A stretch of 64,000 nucleotides of DNA, taken from positions 5,022,001 through 5,086,000 of the forward strand of contig NZ_CP086322.1 of NCBI RefSeq assembly GCF_023277745.1, written 5' to 3'. Of the stretch, positions 32,508 through 40,751 are shown one piece after another. Source of the DNA: Streptomyces halobius. Lineage in GTDB: Bacteria > Actinomycetota > Actinomycetes > Streptomycetales > Streptomycetaceae. Each line of letters opens with the position of its first letter. Within the stretch, counting starts at the first letter, position 1. Below the pieces are notes generated by a model, which had not been told where the DNA came from, did no database searches, and worked only from the letters and a program-made list of their open reading frames with translations. Both the position numbers and the translations under genes were made by a program.

Positions 32508-34373
32508 ATGAGCAACCAGGAACAGCCGACGGTCCGCCGCCGTCCCCGCGTCCGCGCCCCTGAGCTGATCGGCAAGGGCGGATGGCTGAACACGGGCGGA
32601 AAGAACCTCACGCTGGCCGACCTCCGAGGTCGTTGCGTCGTGCTAGATTTCTGGACCTTTTGCTGTGTGAATTGCCTGCATGTCCTGGACGAACTGCGGG
32701 AGCTGGAGGAGCGGCACCGCGACACCGTCGTGATCATCGGGGTGCACTCGCCGAAGTTCGTCCACGAGGCCGAGCACCAGGCGGTCGTGGACGCCGTCGA
32801 GCGCTACGGCGTCGAGCACCCGGTGCTGGACGATCCGGAGCTCGCCACCTGGAAGCAGTACGCGGTGCGGGCCTGGCCGACGCTCGTGGTGATCGACCCC
32901 GAGGGGTATGTCGTCGCCCAGCACGCCGGTGAGGGCCATGCGCACGCCATCGAGAAGCTCGTCGAGGAGCTGACGGCCGAGCATGCGGAGAAGGGCACGC
33001 TGCGACGTGGATGGGGGTACCGCCCATGCCATGAAGGCTATGGGGGAGGGCCGTATGTACCGCCCGAACCGGTGGCCACCGATCTGCGCTTCCCCGGCAA
33101 GGCACTGCGGCTGCCGGGTGGCACCTTCCTCGTCTCGGACACCACCCGGCACCGGCTCGTGGAGCTGGCGGCGGACGGCGAGCGGGTGCTGCGCCGGATC
33201 GGCAGCGGCGAGCGCGGCCTCGGCGCGGACTCCTTCAACGAGCCGCAGGGCCTGGCGCTGCTGCCCGACGGCAGGGTCGCCGTCGCGGACACGGTCAACC
33301 ACGCCATCAGGGTGTTCGACCCCGGGAGCGGCGCCCTGGAGACGGTGGCCGGCACCGGCAAACAGTGGTGGCAGGGCTCGCCGACCTCCGGTCCGGCCCG
33401 CGAGGTGAACCTCTCCTCGCCCTGGGACCTCGCCTGGTGGCAGGACCGGCTGTGGATCGCTATGGCCGGGGTGCACCAGCTGTGGACGTACGACCCGGCC
33501 GCCGGCACGGTCGAGGTCGCGGCCGGTACCACCAGCGAGGGGCTGGTGGACGGCCCGGCCGCAGAGGCGTGGTTCGCGCAGCCCTCGGGGCTCGCGGCGG
33601 CCGGCGACCGGCTGTGGGTCGCGGACTCGGAGAGCAGCGCGGTGCGGTGGGTGGAGCGCTCCGAGGAGGGGGACGGATATGTCGTCCGTACGGCCGTCGG
33701 CACCGGTCTCTTCGACTTCGGGCACCGCGACGGCGCCGCCGGTCAGGCGCTGCTGCAGCACCCGCTGGGCGTGACGGCGCTGCCCGACGGCTCGGTCGCC
33801 ATCGCGGACACGTACAACCATGCGCTGCGCCGCTTCGACCCGGCGAACGGTGAGGTCACGACGGTGGCGACGGATCTGCGCGAGCCGTCGGGCGCGGTGC
33901 TCGCCGACGACGACATCGTGGTGGTGGAGTCGGCCCGGCACCGGCTGACCCGGCTGCGGCTCCCCGAGGAGGCGGTCCGGGTCGAGTCGGTGGCGCACCG
34001 AACGCAGCGCGCGGCCACCGAGATCGCGCCGGGCACCCTCCGTCTCGATGTGGTCTTCCAGGCACCGGCGGGCCAGAAGCTCGACACCAGGTACGGGCCC
34101 TCTACGCGGCTGCTGGTCAGCGCGACACCGCCGGAGCTGCTGGCCGAGGGCGCGGGCGCGGACACCGACCTCAGCCGCGACCTGGTGCTGGCGGACGGCG
34201 TGACCGAGGGCGTCCTGCATGTCTCGGCGATGGCCGCGTCCTGCGATGACGATCCGGGCATCGAGTACCCCGCCTGCCATGTGCACCAGCAGGATTGGGG
34301 TGTACCGGTCCGTGTCGTCGATGACGGGGCGGCCCGGCTCGGGCTCGTGCTGGCGGGGCTGGACGCCGGGTAG
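32508..34373 (+). CDS. Thioredoxin-like/NHL-repeat protein, N-terminus supplied by the element
   Basis: The 621-residue protein has a TlpA/thioredoxin-like N-domain with LDFWTFCCVNCLHVLDELRE (CxxC-type CVNC) and VVIIGVHSPKFVHE, followed by NHL beta-propeller repeats (EPQGLALLPDGRVAVADTVN, HPLGVTALPDGSVAIADTYN). A C-terminal domain holds GVLHVSAMAASCDDDPGI and YPACHVHQQDWG. It is probably a cytosolic redox-related scaffold. Its first 46 codons lie on the element side of the right junction; the rest is chromosomal. The N-terminus (MSNQEQPTVRRRP) is eight residues longer than in the stranded copy at 28773. Confidence 0.85.
   Translation: MSNQEQPTVRRRPRVRAPELIGKGGWLNTGGKNLTLADLRGRCVVLDFWTFCCVNCLHVLDELRELEERHRDTVVIIGVHSPKFVHEAEHQAVVDAVERYGVEHPVLDDPELATWKQYAVRAWPTLVVIDPEGYVVAQHAGEGHAHAIEKLVEELTAEHAEKGTLRRGWGYRPCHEGYGGGPYVPPEPVATDLRFPGKALRLPGGTFLVSDTTRHRLVELAADGERVLRRIGSGERGLGADSFNEPQGLALLPDGRVAVADTVNHAIRVFDPGSGALETVAGTGKQWWQGSPTSGPAREVNLSSPWDLAWWQDRLWIAMAGVHQLWTYDPAAGTVEVAAGTTSEGLVDGPAAEAWFAQPSGLAAAGDRLWVADSESSAVRWVERSEEGDGYVVRTAVGTGLFDFGHRDGAAGQALLQHPLGVTALPDGSVAIADTYNHALRRFDPANGEVTTVATDLREPSGAVLADDDIVVVESARHRLTRLRLPEEAVRVESVAHRTQRAATEIAPGTLRLDVVFQAPAGQKLDTRYGPSTRLLVSATPPELLAEGAGADTDLSRDLVLADGVTEGVLHVSAMAASCDDDPGIEYPACHVHQQDWGVPVRVVDDGAARLGLVLAGLDAG
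32646..32655. repeat. Right attachment-site core (attR) GATTTCTGGA
   Basis: Identical to 28887-28896. Upstream sequence (GTGCTA, using a rare CTA codon) is element-derived, and downstream sequence encodes the conserved TFCCVNC of the host protein. The reading frame runs through without interruption. Confidence 0.6.
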
Positions 34374-34417
34374 CCGAAGCCGGGCGCGTGGTCGGGCGGT
34401 ATGCCGGATGGGGCCGA

Positions 34418-35077
34418 CTACTTCCCGGCCTCCGCCTCGGCGCCGCGGAGGCTGGAATTCCAGTTGGTGACCTTGGTGTTGCCGACGGAGATCGCGTCGC
34501 TGTTGTGGCCCCGGCCCGTCCCGAGCTTGATGTCGGCGGTCATGTTGGCCGAGGTGTCGCTGTCATCCACGCCGCCCATGAAGGTGACCTTCACGGTCTT
34601 CTTCTCGGTCCCCTTGGCGGCGGCGGTGCTGGTCGGGATGACCGCGTACGCCTTGCCCTTGGGGGGAACGGCGATGCTGTGTCCCAGCATGCCCTTGTCG
34701 TCGTTCACCAAGGGCAGCGGCTTCGCGGCGTTGTCGAAGCGCAGCAGCGGTGCGTCGTAGAGCCTGCAGGGGCGGCTGAGGCTGTTGACGAACTTCACGA
34801 TCACGCGGCCATTCGGGTTCGCAATCTGCGAGAACCGGACCTTGTACGAGCTGGGCTTGCAGGTGGTCGTCCTGCGCGATGCCGCGCCCGCCCCCGCGCC
34901 CGCCGCGGTCCCGCCGCCACCGATGATCTTGCGCTTCTTGCTCTTGGACGATGACGAGGTCTTCTTCGACTTCTTGGATGTGCTGCTGTTGCAGCCCGTC
35001 AGCGCGAGCGAGCCGCACAGGGCCAGGGCGAGCGCGGCGTACGCGGCGGTGCGGCGGCGGGAGCGGCGTGCGGTCAT
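34418..35077 (-). CDS. DUF4232 lipoprotein
   Basis: The 219-residue precursor has a signal peptide with twin Arg-rich start MTARRSRRRTAAYAALALAL and a lipobox LALTGC (lipidated Cys near residue 29). A Lys/Ser-rich spacer, a Gly/Ala-rich stretch and a DUF4232-like domain (VRFSQIANPNGRVIVKFVNS, CRLYDAPLLRFDNA) follow. DUF4232 proteins are common actinobacterial extracytoplasmic lipoproteins of unknown role. It ends 44 bp from the convergent NHL-gene stop. A second DUF4232 lipoprotein sits 3 kb upstream on the same strand. Confidence 0.85.
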   Translation of the reverse strand: MTARRSRRRTAAYAALALALCGSLALTGCNSSTSKKSKKTSSSSKSKKRKIIGGGGTAAGAGAGAASRRTTTCKPSSYKVRFSQIANPNGRVIVKFVNSLSRPCRLYDAPLLRFDNAAKPLPLVNDDKGMLGHSIAVPPKGKAYAVIPTSTAAAKGTEKKTVKVTFMGGVDDSDTSANMTADIKLGTGRGHNSDAISVGNTKVTNWNSSLRGAEAEAGK

Positions 35078-35237
35078 GGGTGGGTCCCCCAGTAGGTCAC
35101 TGCGATCAGCACAGCGTGTCTGTCATGGCACCGCCACGATATCGATGGCCGCCAGATAGGCCAGGGCGGGTTGGGCGACGGCGAATCACCGCAGGCAGAG
35201 GGGTGTTGGCGACAGTGCGCGGCATTCTCGGCGAATC

Positions 35238-35301
35238 GGGATCAGTCCGGGTGGCCAGGATGGGGACCAGTCCGGGCAGCGACGATCGGGATCAGCCCGG
35301 G
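35238..35301. repeat. 25-bp tandem repeat, three units
   Basis: GGGATCAGTCCGGG, GGGACCAGTCCGGG and GGGATCAGCCCGGG begin at 35238, 35263 and 35288. The last overlaps the 3' end of the HTH gene. Apart from these units the 214 bp between the two genes shows nothing I can name. Confidence 0.55.
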
Positions 35302-36185
35302 CAGCTGGGCAGCGAGGTGTTCTCCATCTGCTCCGGCCGGATGCGGATGCCCGGCACCCAGGCCCGCTCGCCGTCGTTCTCGACCCGGAACCACAGGCTG
35401 CTGTGCCCGCCCACCTCATCGGTCACCGTGATCCCGTTGGCGACACGGCAGACGGCGTGCAGCACATCGCCGTGCCAGACATGGCCGACGACGTTGGAGC
35501 GGCGATAGGGCAGGAACGGGTCGCGGGAGAGGCCGAGCGCGCAGTCCCTGGTGCGCTTGTGCTGACAGGCTTTCTCGACGTTGTGGACGGTGATCCGGGC
35601 GGAGCCGGTGCCCGACTCGGAGGTCTGTGAGCCCTGAATCCCCTGCGTCCGACCGCCGTTCGCCGATCCGTCCGTCGAGCCGCCCTGGTCCCCGCCGGTC
35701 AGTGCCGGAACGGCGATCGCGGTGGCGGCGAGGACGGCGGCGGTGCCGAGCCCGGCGAGCACCAGCCTCAGCCGGCGCCGGACGGGCGGCACCTGGGGCG
35801 TGTCCCGTGGAGCCGTCGGCTCCTCGTCTGTCCGCTCCGTATGCGGCGGGTCGTCGTGCTCGCCCGCGTCCGCCGCCTCGTTGGCGTGGTGCAGCAGTTC
35901 GACGAGGGCGGGCAGCCGGTCCTCGCCCGTGAAGGAGAGCTTGCACCACTGCACCAGTAAGCGTTCGTCGGGCAGGCTCTGGCCGCGCAGGTAGCGCGAC
36001 AGGGAGGAACGGCTGGCAGGTAGCCGGCCCTCCAACTCCTTGAGGCTGTAGCCGAGTTCGCCATGCATATGGCGCAGGGCGGCGACGAAGTCCCGTGTGG
36101 GTCCGGAGAGTTCTTCGGGAAGGGGAGCCAGTGGTTTTCGACGGATGTTCGCGGCGTGGTTCGGATTGCCAGACACGTCTCGCAT
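35292..36185 (-). CDS. Membrane-anchored XRE-type HTH protein with extracytoplasmic domain
   Basis: From ATG 36185 the 297-residue protein has a cytoplasmic helix-turn-helix (YSLKELEGRLPASRSSLSRY, LRGQSLPDERLLVQWCKL), an acidic/Pro linker, one TM helix (LVLAGLGTAAVLAATAIAVP) and an outer domain with paired Cys (VEKACQHKRTRDCALGLSRD, HAVCRVANG). It ends VENDGERAWVPGIRIRPEQ, a wall-associated-looking fold. A transmembrane DNA-binding protein with an external sensor is implied. An alternative start at GTG 36254 adds CPSCGHGGC but spans a perfect hairpin, so it is less likely. Confidence 0.75.
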   Translation of the reverse strand: MRDVSGNPNHAANIRRKPLAPLPEELSGPTRDFVAALRHMHGELGYSLKELEGRLPASRSSLSRYLRGQSLPDERLLVQWCKLSFTGEDRLPALVELLHHANEAADAGEHDDPPHTERTDEEPTAPRDTPQVPPVRRRLRLVLAGLGTAAVLAATAIAVPALTGGDQGGSTDGSANGGRTQGIQGSQTSESGTGSARITVHNVEKACQHKRTRDCALGLSRDPFLPYRRSNVVGHVWHGDVLHAVCRVANGITVTDEVGGHSSLWFRVENDGERAWVPGIRIRPEQMENTSLPSCPG

Positions 36186-36209
36186 TCCAGCACAGCCACC
36201 ATGCCCGCA

Positions 36210-36250
36210 CGAGGGGCACTTCCGCTCCCCTGCGACGGAAGTGCCCCTCG
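36210..36250. terminator. 15-bp perfect inverted repeat between two minus-strand genes
   Basis: The arms 36210-36224 and 36236-36250 flank an 11-nt loop. The repeat lies about 110 bp past the NlpC/P60-like stop and 25 bp before the HTH-gene start. It may be a terminator for the first or an operator/attenuator for the second. Confidence 0.55.
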
Positions 36251-36358
36251 TCACACGATCCGGATCGGACCCGGATCAATCCGTGAAATCTCTGCGGCTG
36301 GTTACCTTGCTGTGGGTCAGGTCCTGATGAATCAGGTTCCTGATGAAATGCGGCGGGC

Positions 36359-37381
36359 TCAGTCGCCGAACTGCACAGGGCGGTACGGCTTGAACTCCGC
36401 GTCGCCGCCCGGCAGCCCGTAGGTCAGCGTCCGGTGATCGGTCCCGTGTCCGCCGCGCTGCTCGAAGGCGGTGTACGACGTGTGCGCGTCGTTGTTCCAC
36501 TTCTCGAAGATCACGGCATGCCGGTTGTTGTTGTCGCCGGCCGCGTCGATGAGCAGGTCACCGGGCTTCAGCTCGCCCACCGAGATGGGCCGCGTGATGC
36601 TGCGGTTGGTGGCGAGGCCCACGGTGTTGGTGCCGGGCGTCGGCAGGCCGAGCGCCATGGACACATAGCCGGAGCAGTCCTGTCGGTAGCCGTCCTTCCA
36701 GACCTTGGCCTGGCTGTACGGGACTTGGGCACCGTTGTTGGCGGTGAGCCAGGCGGCGGCGCGGTTGAGCATCTCCTGCCGGGAGCCGCTGGGCTGCGGG
36801 GGCGGCGGGCCGTCCTGGACCGGCACGCCGGGCAGCCGGTCCTGCGGTATGTCCACCGCCACGACGCTGAGAAAGCCCTTCACCGGGCCGGTGATATGGG
36901 CCATGAAGGTCGAGCAGGCGTTGCCCTCGCACACCTTGCGGCCGGTGTCGACCTGGTAGTCCGCGGTGATCCGGTCCTGCCCGGGGGCGGACTTGTTGAT
37001 CATTCCTACGGAGGGCGAGTGGACGTCCGCGCTGGCGTGCACCACCCAACGGGTGCCCCAGGTGGGGAAGTCGGCGGCCGCGGCCTGGCGTATGGAGCCA
37101 ATGTTCGCGCCGCGGGCGGTGGGGGTGGAGACGGTGTCGCGGGAGAGCGCGGTCTTGGTCCCCGTCCGTCCGCCGGCTGCCGTGTCGGACGGCTCGCCGC
37201 CATGGGCGAACCCCGCGAACCCGGCGACGCCGATGCCGGCCGCGGCGACCGTGGGGAGCACCTTGCGCAGCACGGTCCTGCGCAAGGGGGAGCGGCGTCG
37301 GTGGGCCCGGCCGTCCGTGCTCCGCATGGTGTCGGCAGGACTTGTGGTGTCCACCGGCTGCGTGGTGCTGTGCTCGTGCAT
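36359..37381 (-). CDS. Secreted NlpC/P60-like (CHAP-type) peptidase
   Basis: The 340-residue precursor has a long Arg-rich N-region and hydrophobic signal (TVAAAGIGVAGFAGFAHGGE). A beta-rich middle domain is followed by a Cys-peptidase domain with catalytic-type DCSGYVSMALGLP and a downstream His in NRHAVIFEKW. Such enzymes cut peptidoglycan stem peptides or serve as amidases. ATG 37381 has GGAGGGG at 7 nt. A parS site lies 52 bp upstream of the start. It is part of a minus-strand run of exported proteins. Confidence 0.78.
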   Translation of the reverse strand: MHEHSTTQPVDTTSPADTMRSTDGRAHRRRSPLRRTVLRKVLPTVAAAGIGVAGFAGFAHGGEPSDTAAGGRTGTKTALSRDTVSTPTARGANIGSIRQAAAADFPTWGTRWVVHASADVHSPSVGMINKSAPGQDRITADYQVDTGRKVCEGNACSTFMAHITGPVKGFLSVVAVDIPQDRLPGVPVQDGPPPPQPSGSRQEMLNRAAAWLTANNGAQVPYSQAKVWKDGYRQDCSGYVSMALGLPTPGTNTVGLATNRSITRPISVGELKPGDLLIDAAGDNNNRHAVIFEKWNNDAHTSYTAFEQRGGHGTDHRTLTYGLPGGDAEFKPYRPVQFGD

Positions 37382-37432
37382 GACGATTCCCCTCCACGTC
37401 TGGCTGTTGGACGCCGCCCGGTCGGTGGCGGC

Positions 37433-37446
37433 GTTTCACGTGAAAC
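37433..37446. other. parS site
   Basis: A perfect GTTTCACGTGAAAC stands alone in the intergenic region upstream of the NlpC/P60-like gene. A separate palindrome GTCCCATGGGAC at 37540-37551, followed directly by a partial copy GTCCCAT, occupies the same 425-bp gene-free stretch. The rest holds short CGGCGGATCT repeats (about 37762-37800) and no gene I can support. Confidence 0.9.
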
Positions 37447-37806
37447 ATCGCCGGTCACGTGAGTCGTCGCCGGACGGTCGGGGCCGCGGCGACGGGACCC
37501 ATCGTGTGGTGGGGTACGGCAGTTGATCGGCGTTTCCGTGTCCCATGGGACGTCCCATCCGCGCGCACATCTGTGACCTGCGAAGGCGTCAGGAGCGCGG
37601 GTCGAGCGTGGGACGCCGGACCCGGGCCGGCGGGACATGACGGGACGGCCCGCCGCAGGGGGGAGCCGTCCGGACACGCCGAAGGGCGCCTGTTAGGGGA
37701 TACGGGCGCCCTGGTTCGTGGAGGTGTCGGCAGGTGATCTACCACTATCGACTGCTGACCTACGGCGGATCTGCGGGGGATCTACGGCGGATCTGCCGCC
37801 GGTGGC

Positions 37807-38499
37807 CTACCAGCTGGCGGCGTCGCTCGGGTTCGGCTGCCAGTACGTCACCCATGCGCTGTCGTCGACGTACACCGAGCCGCCCGGCAGCGGCACGTGT
37901 GCCGAGCCGCCGACGCTGCCCTTGCCGTCGCGTCCGGGGAGGCCGGCCGTCAGCGACGTCCTCGTGCCGCCGTGGTGGCCGGAGCCGTCGGCGGCGGAGG
38001 TCATCACCGCCGCGTAACCGCTCTCGCCGGGGGCGAGGGTCACCACGGCCTGCGGTTTGCTCTCGGGGAGATCGGCGACGGACGCCTGTGCGTCGTCGAA
38101 CCGCAGGCGCGGGTAGCCGTAGAGGTCGCAGGCGGTGCCGGTGGTGTTGGTGGCCTCAAGCAGCACGTGGTTGACCGGCCGGGGCAGCCGCTTCGCCACG
38201 ATGCGCATCGTGGCGGCGTCGCAGGCGGAGCGCCGGGTGGTGGCGGTCTGGGCACGGTCGTCCTGGCCGCTGTGGTACCCGGCCGCTGCCGGCTCCGCCC
38301 CGGCCGCCGTCTCGGCTGCCGGGTGGAACGGCTTGGCGGGTGCCGTCTTGAGTGCGTCCTCCTGGCTGCCGCACGCGGTGAGGGTGAGCGCGGCGACGGC
38401 GGTCAGCCCGGCCACGGCGGTGCGCAGCACGCGGCGGCGGACGGTCCGGCCGGTGCGGGCATCACAAGTGGTACTGGCGGTGGCGTCGGTGCGCGGCAT
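37807..38499 (-). CDS. DUF4232 lipoprotein (second copy)
   Basis: ATG 38499 with GGGGAGG at 5-6 nt gives 230 residues: an Arg-rich signal, lipobox TLTACGS, an Ala-rich spacer and the DUF4232 core (RSACDAATMRIVAKRLPRPV, GTACDLYGYPRLRFDDAQ, SVYVDDSAWVTYWQ). Its domain resembles that of the lipoprotein at 34418 but the two are not close copies. The longer ORF to 38826 overlaps the AfsR-like gene end and is rejected. Function unknown; it acts outside the membrane. Confidence 0.83.
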   Translation of the reverse strand: MPRTDATASTTCDARTGRTVRRRVLRTAVAGLTAVAALTLTACGSQEDALKTAPAKPFHPAAETAAGAEPAAAGYHSGQDDRAQTATTRRSACDAATMRIVAKRLPRPVNHVLLEATNTTGTACDLYGYPRLRFDDAQASVADLPESKPQAVVTLAPGESGYAAVMTSAADGSGHHGGTRTSLTAGLPGRDGKGSVGGSAHVPLPGGSVYVDDSAWVTYWQPNPSDAASW

Positions 38500-38743
38500 T
38501 CCGGCCTCCCCTGTAGGCGATACGTCCTGCGGAACGGCGCAGCCCCGCATGGTGTCCACAAGGCCGTGTCCCCGAGGCTGCGTCGACAAGGCTGCCGCCC
38601 GCCGCTGCCGTGTCACTAACGCTTGCCTAACGCCCCGTGCGACCCGCGTGCCGAGGCCGTCGTACAGAGCCGGTCGCACCGTGTCCGTTGCACCGGGGCC
38701 GGTCGTACGGAGTCCGTCGCACCGAGCCCGCCGCCCCCGCCGG

Positions 38744-40750
38744 TCACTTCGCCACGTCGCCCCCGCGCCCCTCGCCCCGCTCGTCCCGCGCGAACAACTG
38801 GGTGAGCGTACTGATCGTGTAGACATCGGTGGCCTCTTCGTCGACCAGGTGCATCTCCGCCAGCCGCTCCAGGCCGTCCTGCGTACGCTCCGGGTCGTAC
38901 CCGGCGAGCGCCGCCGCCACAGAAGCGTTGAGGTGCCCGTCCGCGCTGGTCGCCAGCGCGCTGAGCAGCCGTGCGTCGTCCGCCGACAGCCGGGCGACGG
39001 ACATCCGCAGCGCCTTCGCGATGCCGGTGTCCTCTGCCGACAGCAATGCCAGACGCCGCCGTTCGTCGCGTAGCGCGGCCGTGAGCCGGGCCAGCCGCCA
39101 GCGCGGCCGGGCGGTCAGCTGAGCGGCGGCGGCCCGCAGCGCCAGCGGCAGACCGTCGCACAGATCGACGAGTTCGCGCGCCGCGGCCGGGTCCTCGTCG
39201 ACCCGCTCGGGGCCGAGCATCGCGCCCAGCAGCGCGGCCCCTTCCTCGTGGCCGAGCACCTGGAGGCCGACCGGCCGGGCGCAGTCGGTGGCGACCAGGC
39301 CGTCCAGGCGACTGCGGCTGGTGACGACCGTGGCGCAGTGCGGGCCGCCCGGCAGCAGCGGCCGGACCTGCGCCGAGTGGCGGGCGTTGTCCAGGACGAC
39401 CAGCAGCCTGCGGTCCGTGACCAGCGATCGGAACAGCGCGGAGGCGGCCTGCGCGGAGGTGGGTACCCGCTCCGGCGGAGTGCCGAGCGCGAGCAGGAAG
39501 TCGCGCAGGATCTCGGTCGGCGGGGCTTCGTCGCCCTCGCCGAAGCCCCGCAGATCGGCGAAGAGCTGGCCGTCCGGGAAGGCCGCGGCATGCAGATGCG
39601 CCCACTGCACGGCACAGGCGGTCTTGCCCACGCCGGCCGGTCCCGCCACCACCGCGAGGGGGCTCTCACCGGTCGTACGGTCGGACAGCGCGTCGGTCAG
39701 CACGGCGAGTTGGTGTTCGCGTCCCAGGAAGCGGGCGGGGGGTCTGGGTAGCAGCCGCGGCGTCGTCCCGGCCCGCCCGGCCCCTTCGCGCGCACCGGCC
39801 GTCCCGCCCTCCGTACCAAGGGAGACACCCCCACCGCGAGCGGCGTCCACCCCACCGGCATCCACCCCACCGGCGGCATCCACCCGCGCCGCGCCCGCCG
39901 CAGGAGAGACGCCCACCCCGGCGCCGCCGCCCTGCACCGGCACCCGCCGGCGCTCCCCGCCCGCCACGGAACGCCCGCCGGCCGTGGCCCCGGCCGGCCG
40001 CCCGCTCGCCGCCTCCGCCCGCAGAATCTCCTCGTACGCGCCGCTCAGCCGCTCGCCGGGATCGACGCCCAGCTCCTCGTTGAGCAGCCGGCGGGTGCGG
40101 TGGAACCACTCCAGCGCGTCGGACTGCCGCCCCGTACGGAACAGCGCCCGCATCAGCGCCGCGATCAGCCCTTCCCGCAGGGGGTGGTTGACCGCGGCGG
40201 AGTAGAGGATGGCCGCGGCCTGCTCATGCTCGCCGAGCGCGCCGTGCGCCCGCGCCAGTGCCTCCACGGCGGTCAGCCGGCGCTCCTCCAGCGCATGCGC
40301 GGCGGCCGCGAACGGCGGGCTGGTGACCGTGCCGGTCAGCGCCGGGCCGCGCCACAGCCCCAGCGCCTCGCGCAGCAGCGGGACGGCATCGCCCGGCGCC
40401 TGCTCGGGCCGGGCCAGCGTCACCAGCTCCCCGAACCGGTGGGCGTCGATCAACTCCTCGGGCAGCCGCAGCAGATACGCGGAGCCATGCGTGGTGAGCT
40501 CGATGCCGTACCCGTTCGCGCCGCCCTCGGCGAGCGTCGCGCGCAGTCGTGAGACATGCCCCTGGACGACCGTACGGGCATGCTCGGGCGGCTCGTCCTC
40601 CCACAGGGAGTCGATCAACTGCTCCAGTGGAACGGTCGTGTTGGGCTGCAGCAGCAGCAGCGCCAGCACACTGCGCCGCTTGGCCGGCCCGAGCGACAGC
40701 TCCCCGGAGCCGGTCGTGACGGCGATCGGGCCCAGCAGTGAGAATTCCAA
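38744..40750 (-). CDS. AfsR/SARP-type transcriptional regulator with NB-ARC ATPase
   Basis: The 668-residue regulator has an OmpR-type winged helix (MEFSLLGPIAVTTGSGELSL, QLIDSLWEDEPPEHARTV), a bacterial transcriptional activation domain (LREGLIAALMRALFRTGRQS) and an NB-ARC/STAND module with P-loop GPAGVGKTACAVQWAHLH and Walker-B-like LLVVLDNA. It ends soon after the winged-helix part of the STAND domain, so it lacks the long TPR region of full AfsR (about 990 residues). A Gly-rich linker lies near 240-320. It may regulate secondary metabolism, but no biosynthetic cluster is adjacent. The start abuts the M18 peptidase stop by 1 bp. Confidence 0.85.
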   Translation of the reverse strand: MEFSLLGPIAVTTGSGELSLGPAKRRSVLALLLLQPNTTVPLEQLIDSLWEDEPPEHARTVVQGHVSRLRATLAEGGANGYGIELTTHGSAYLLRLPEELIDAHRFGELVTLARPEQAPGDAVPLLREALGLWRGPALTGTVTSPPFAAAAHALEERRLTAVEALARAHGALGEHEQAAAILYSAAVNHPLREGLIAALMRALFRTGRQSDALEWFHRTRRLLNEELGVDPGERLSGAYEEILRAEAASGRPAGATAGGRSVAGGERRRVPVQGGGAGVGVSPAAGAARVDAAGGVDAGGVDAARGGGVSLGTEGGTAGAREGAGRAGTTPRLLPRPPARFLGREHQLAVLTDALSDRTTGESPLAVVAGPAGVGKTACAVQWAHLHAAAFPDGQLFADLRGFGEGDEAPPTEILRDFLLALGTPPERVPTSAQAASALFRSLVTDRRLLVVLDNARHSAQVRPLLPGGPHCATVVTSRSRLDGLVATDCARPVGLQVLGHEEGAALLGAMLGPERVDEDPAAARELVDLCDGLPLALRAAAAQLTARPRWRLARLTAALRDERRRLALLSAEDTGIAKALRMSVARLSADDARLLSALATSADGHLNASVAAALAGYDPERTQDGLERLAEMHLVDEEATDVYTISTLTQLFARDERGEGRGGDVAK

Positions 40751-40751
40751 C

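Larger units (their letters stand above)
28897..32645. mobile_element. Decayed integrative element, about 3.75 kb, in a thioredoxin/NHL gene
   Basis: It is bounded by GATTTCTGGA copies. Inside are a broken serine integrase at the left end, an XRE-TPR regulator, two overlapping small ORFs, a nonsense-mutated gene, one more small ORF, and at the right end a replacement 5' end for the host gene. Codon use is less G/C-biased than in flanking genes, and one gene carries a TTA codon. No replication, transfer or capsid genes remain. It looks like the residue of a phage or integrative plasmid that can no longer excise by itself. Confidence 0.75.

Noticed and set aside
34740..34760. Possible tRNA or small RNA genes anywhere in the window
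   Set aside because: No cloverleaf with a GGTTCGAATCC-type T-loop or CCA end was found by eye on either strand.
37453..37460. GTCACGTGAG next to the parS at 37433
   Set aside because: Shares only the CACGTG core; it lacks the TTT/AAA flanks needed for a ParB site.
37734..38174. Plus-strand 146-codon ORF from MIYHYRLL
   Set aside because: Mostly antisense to the second DUF4232 lipoprotein, Arg-rich, with no codon bias or domain.
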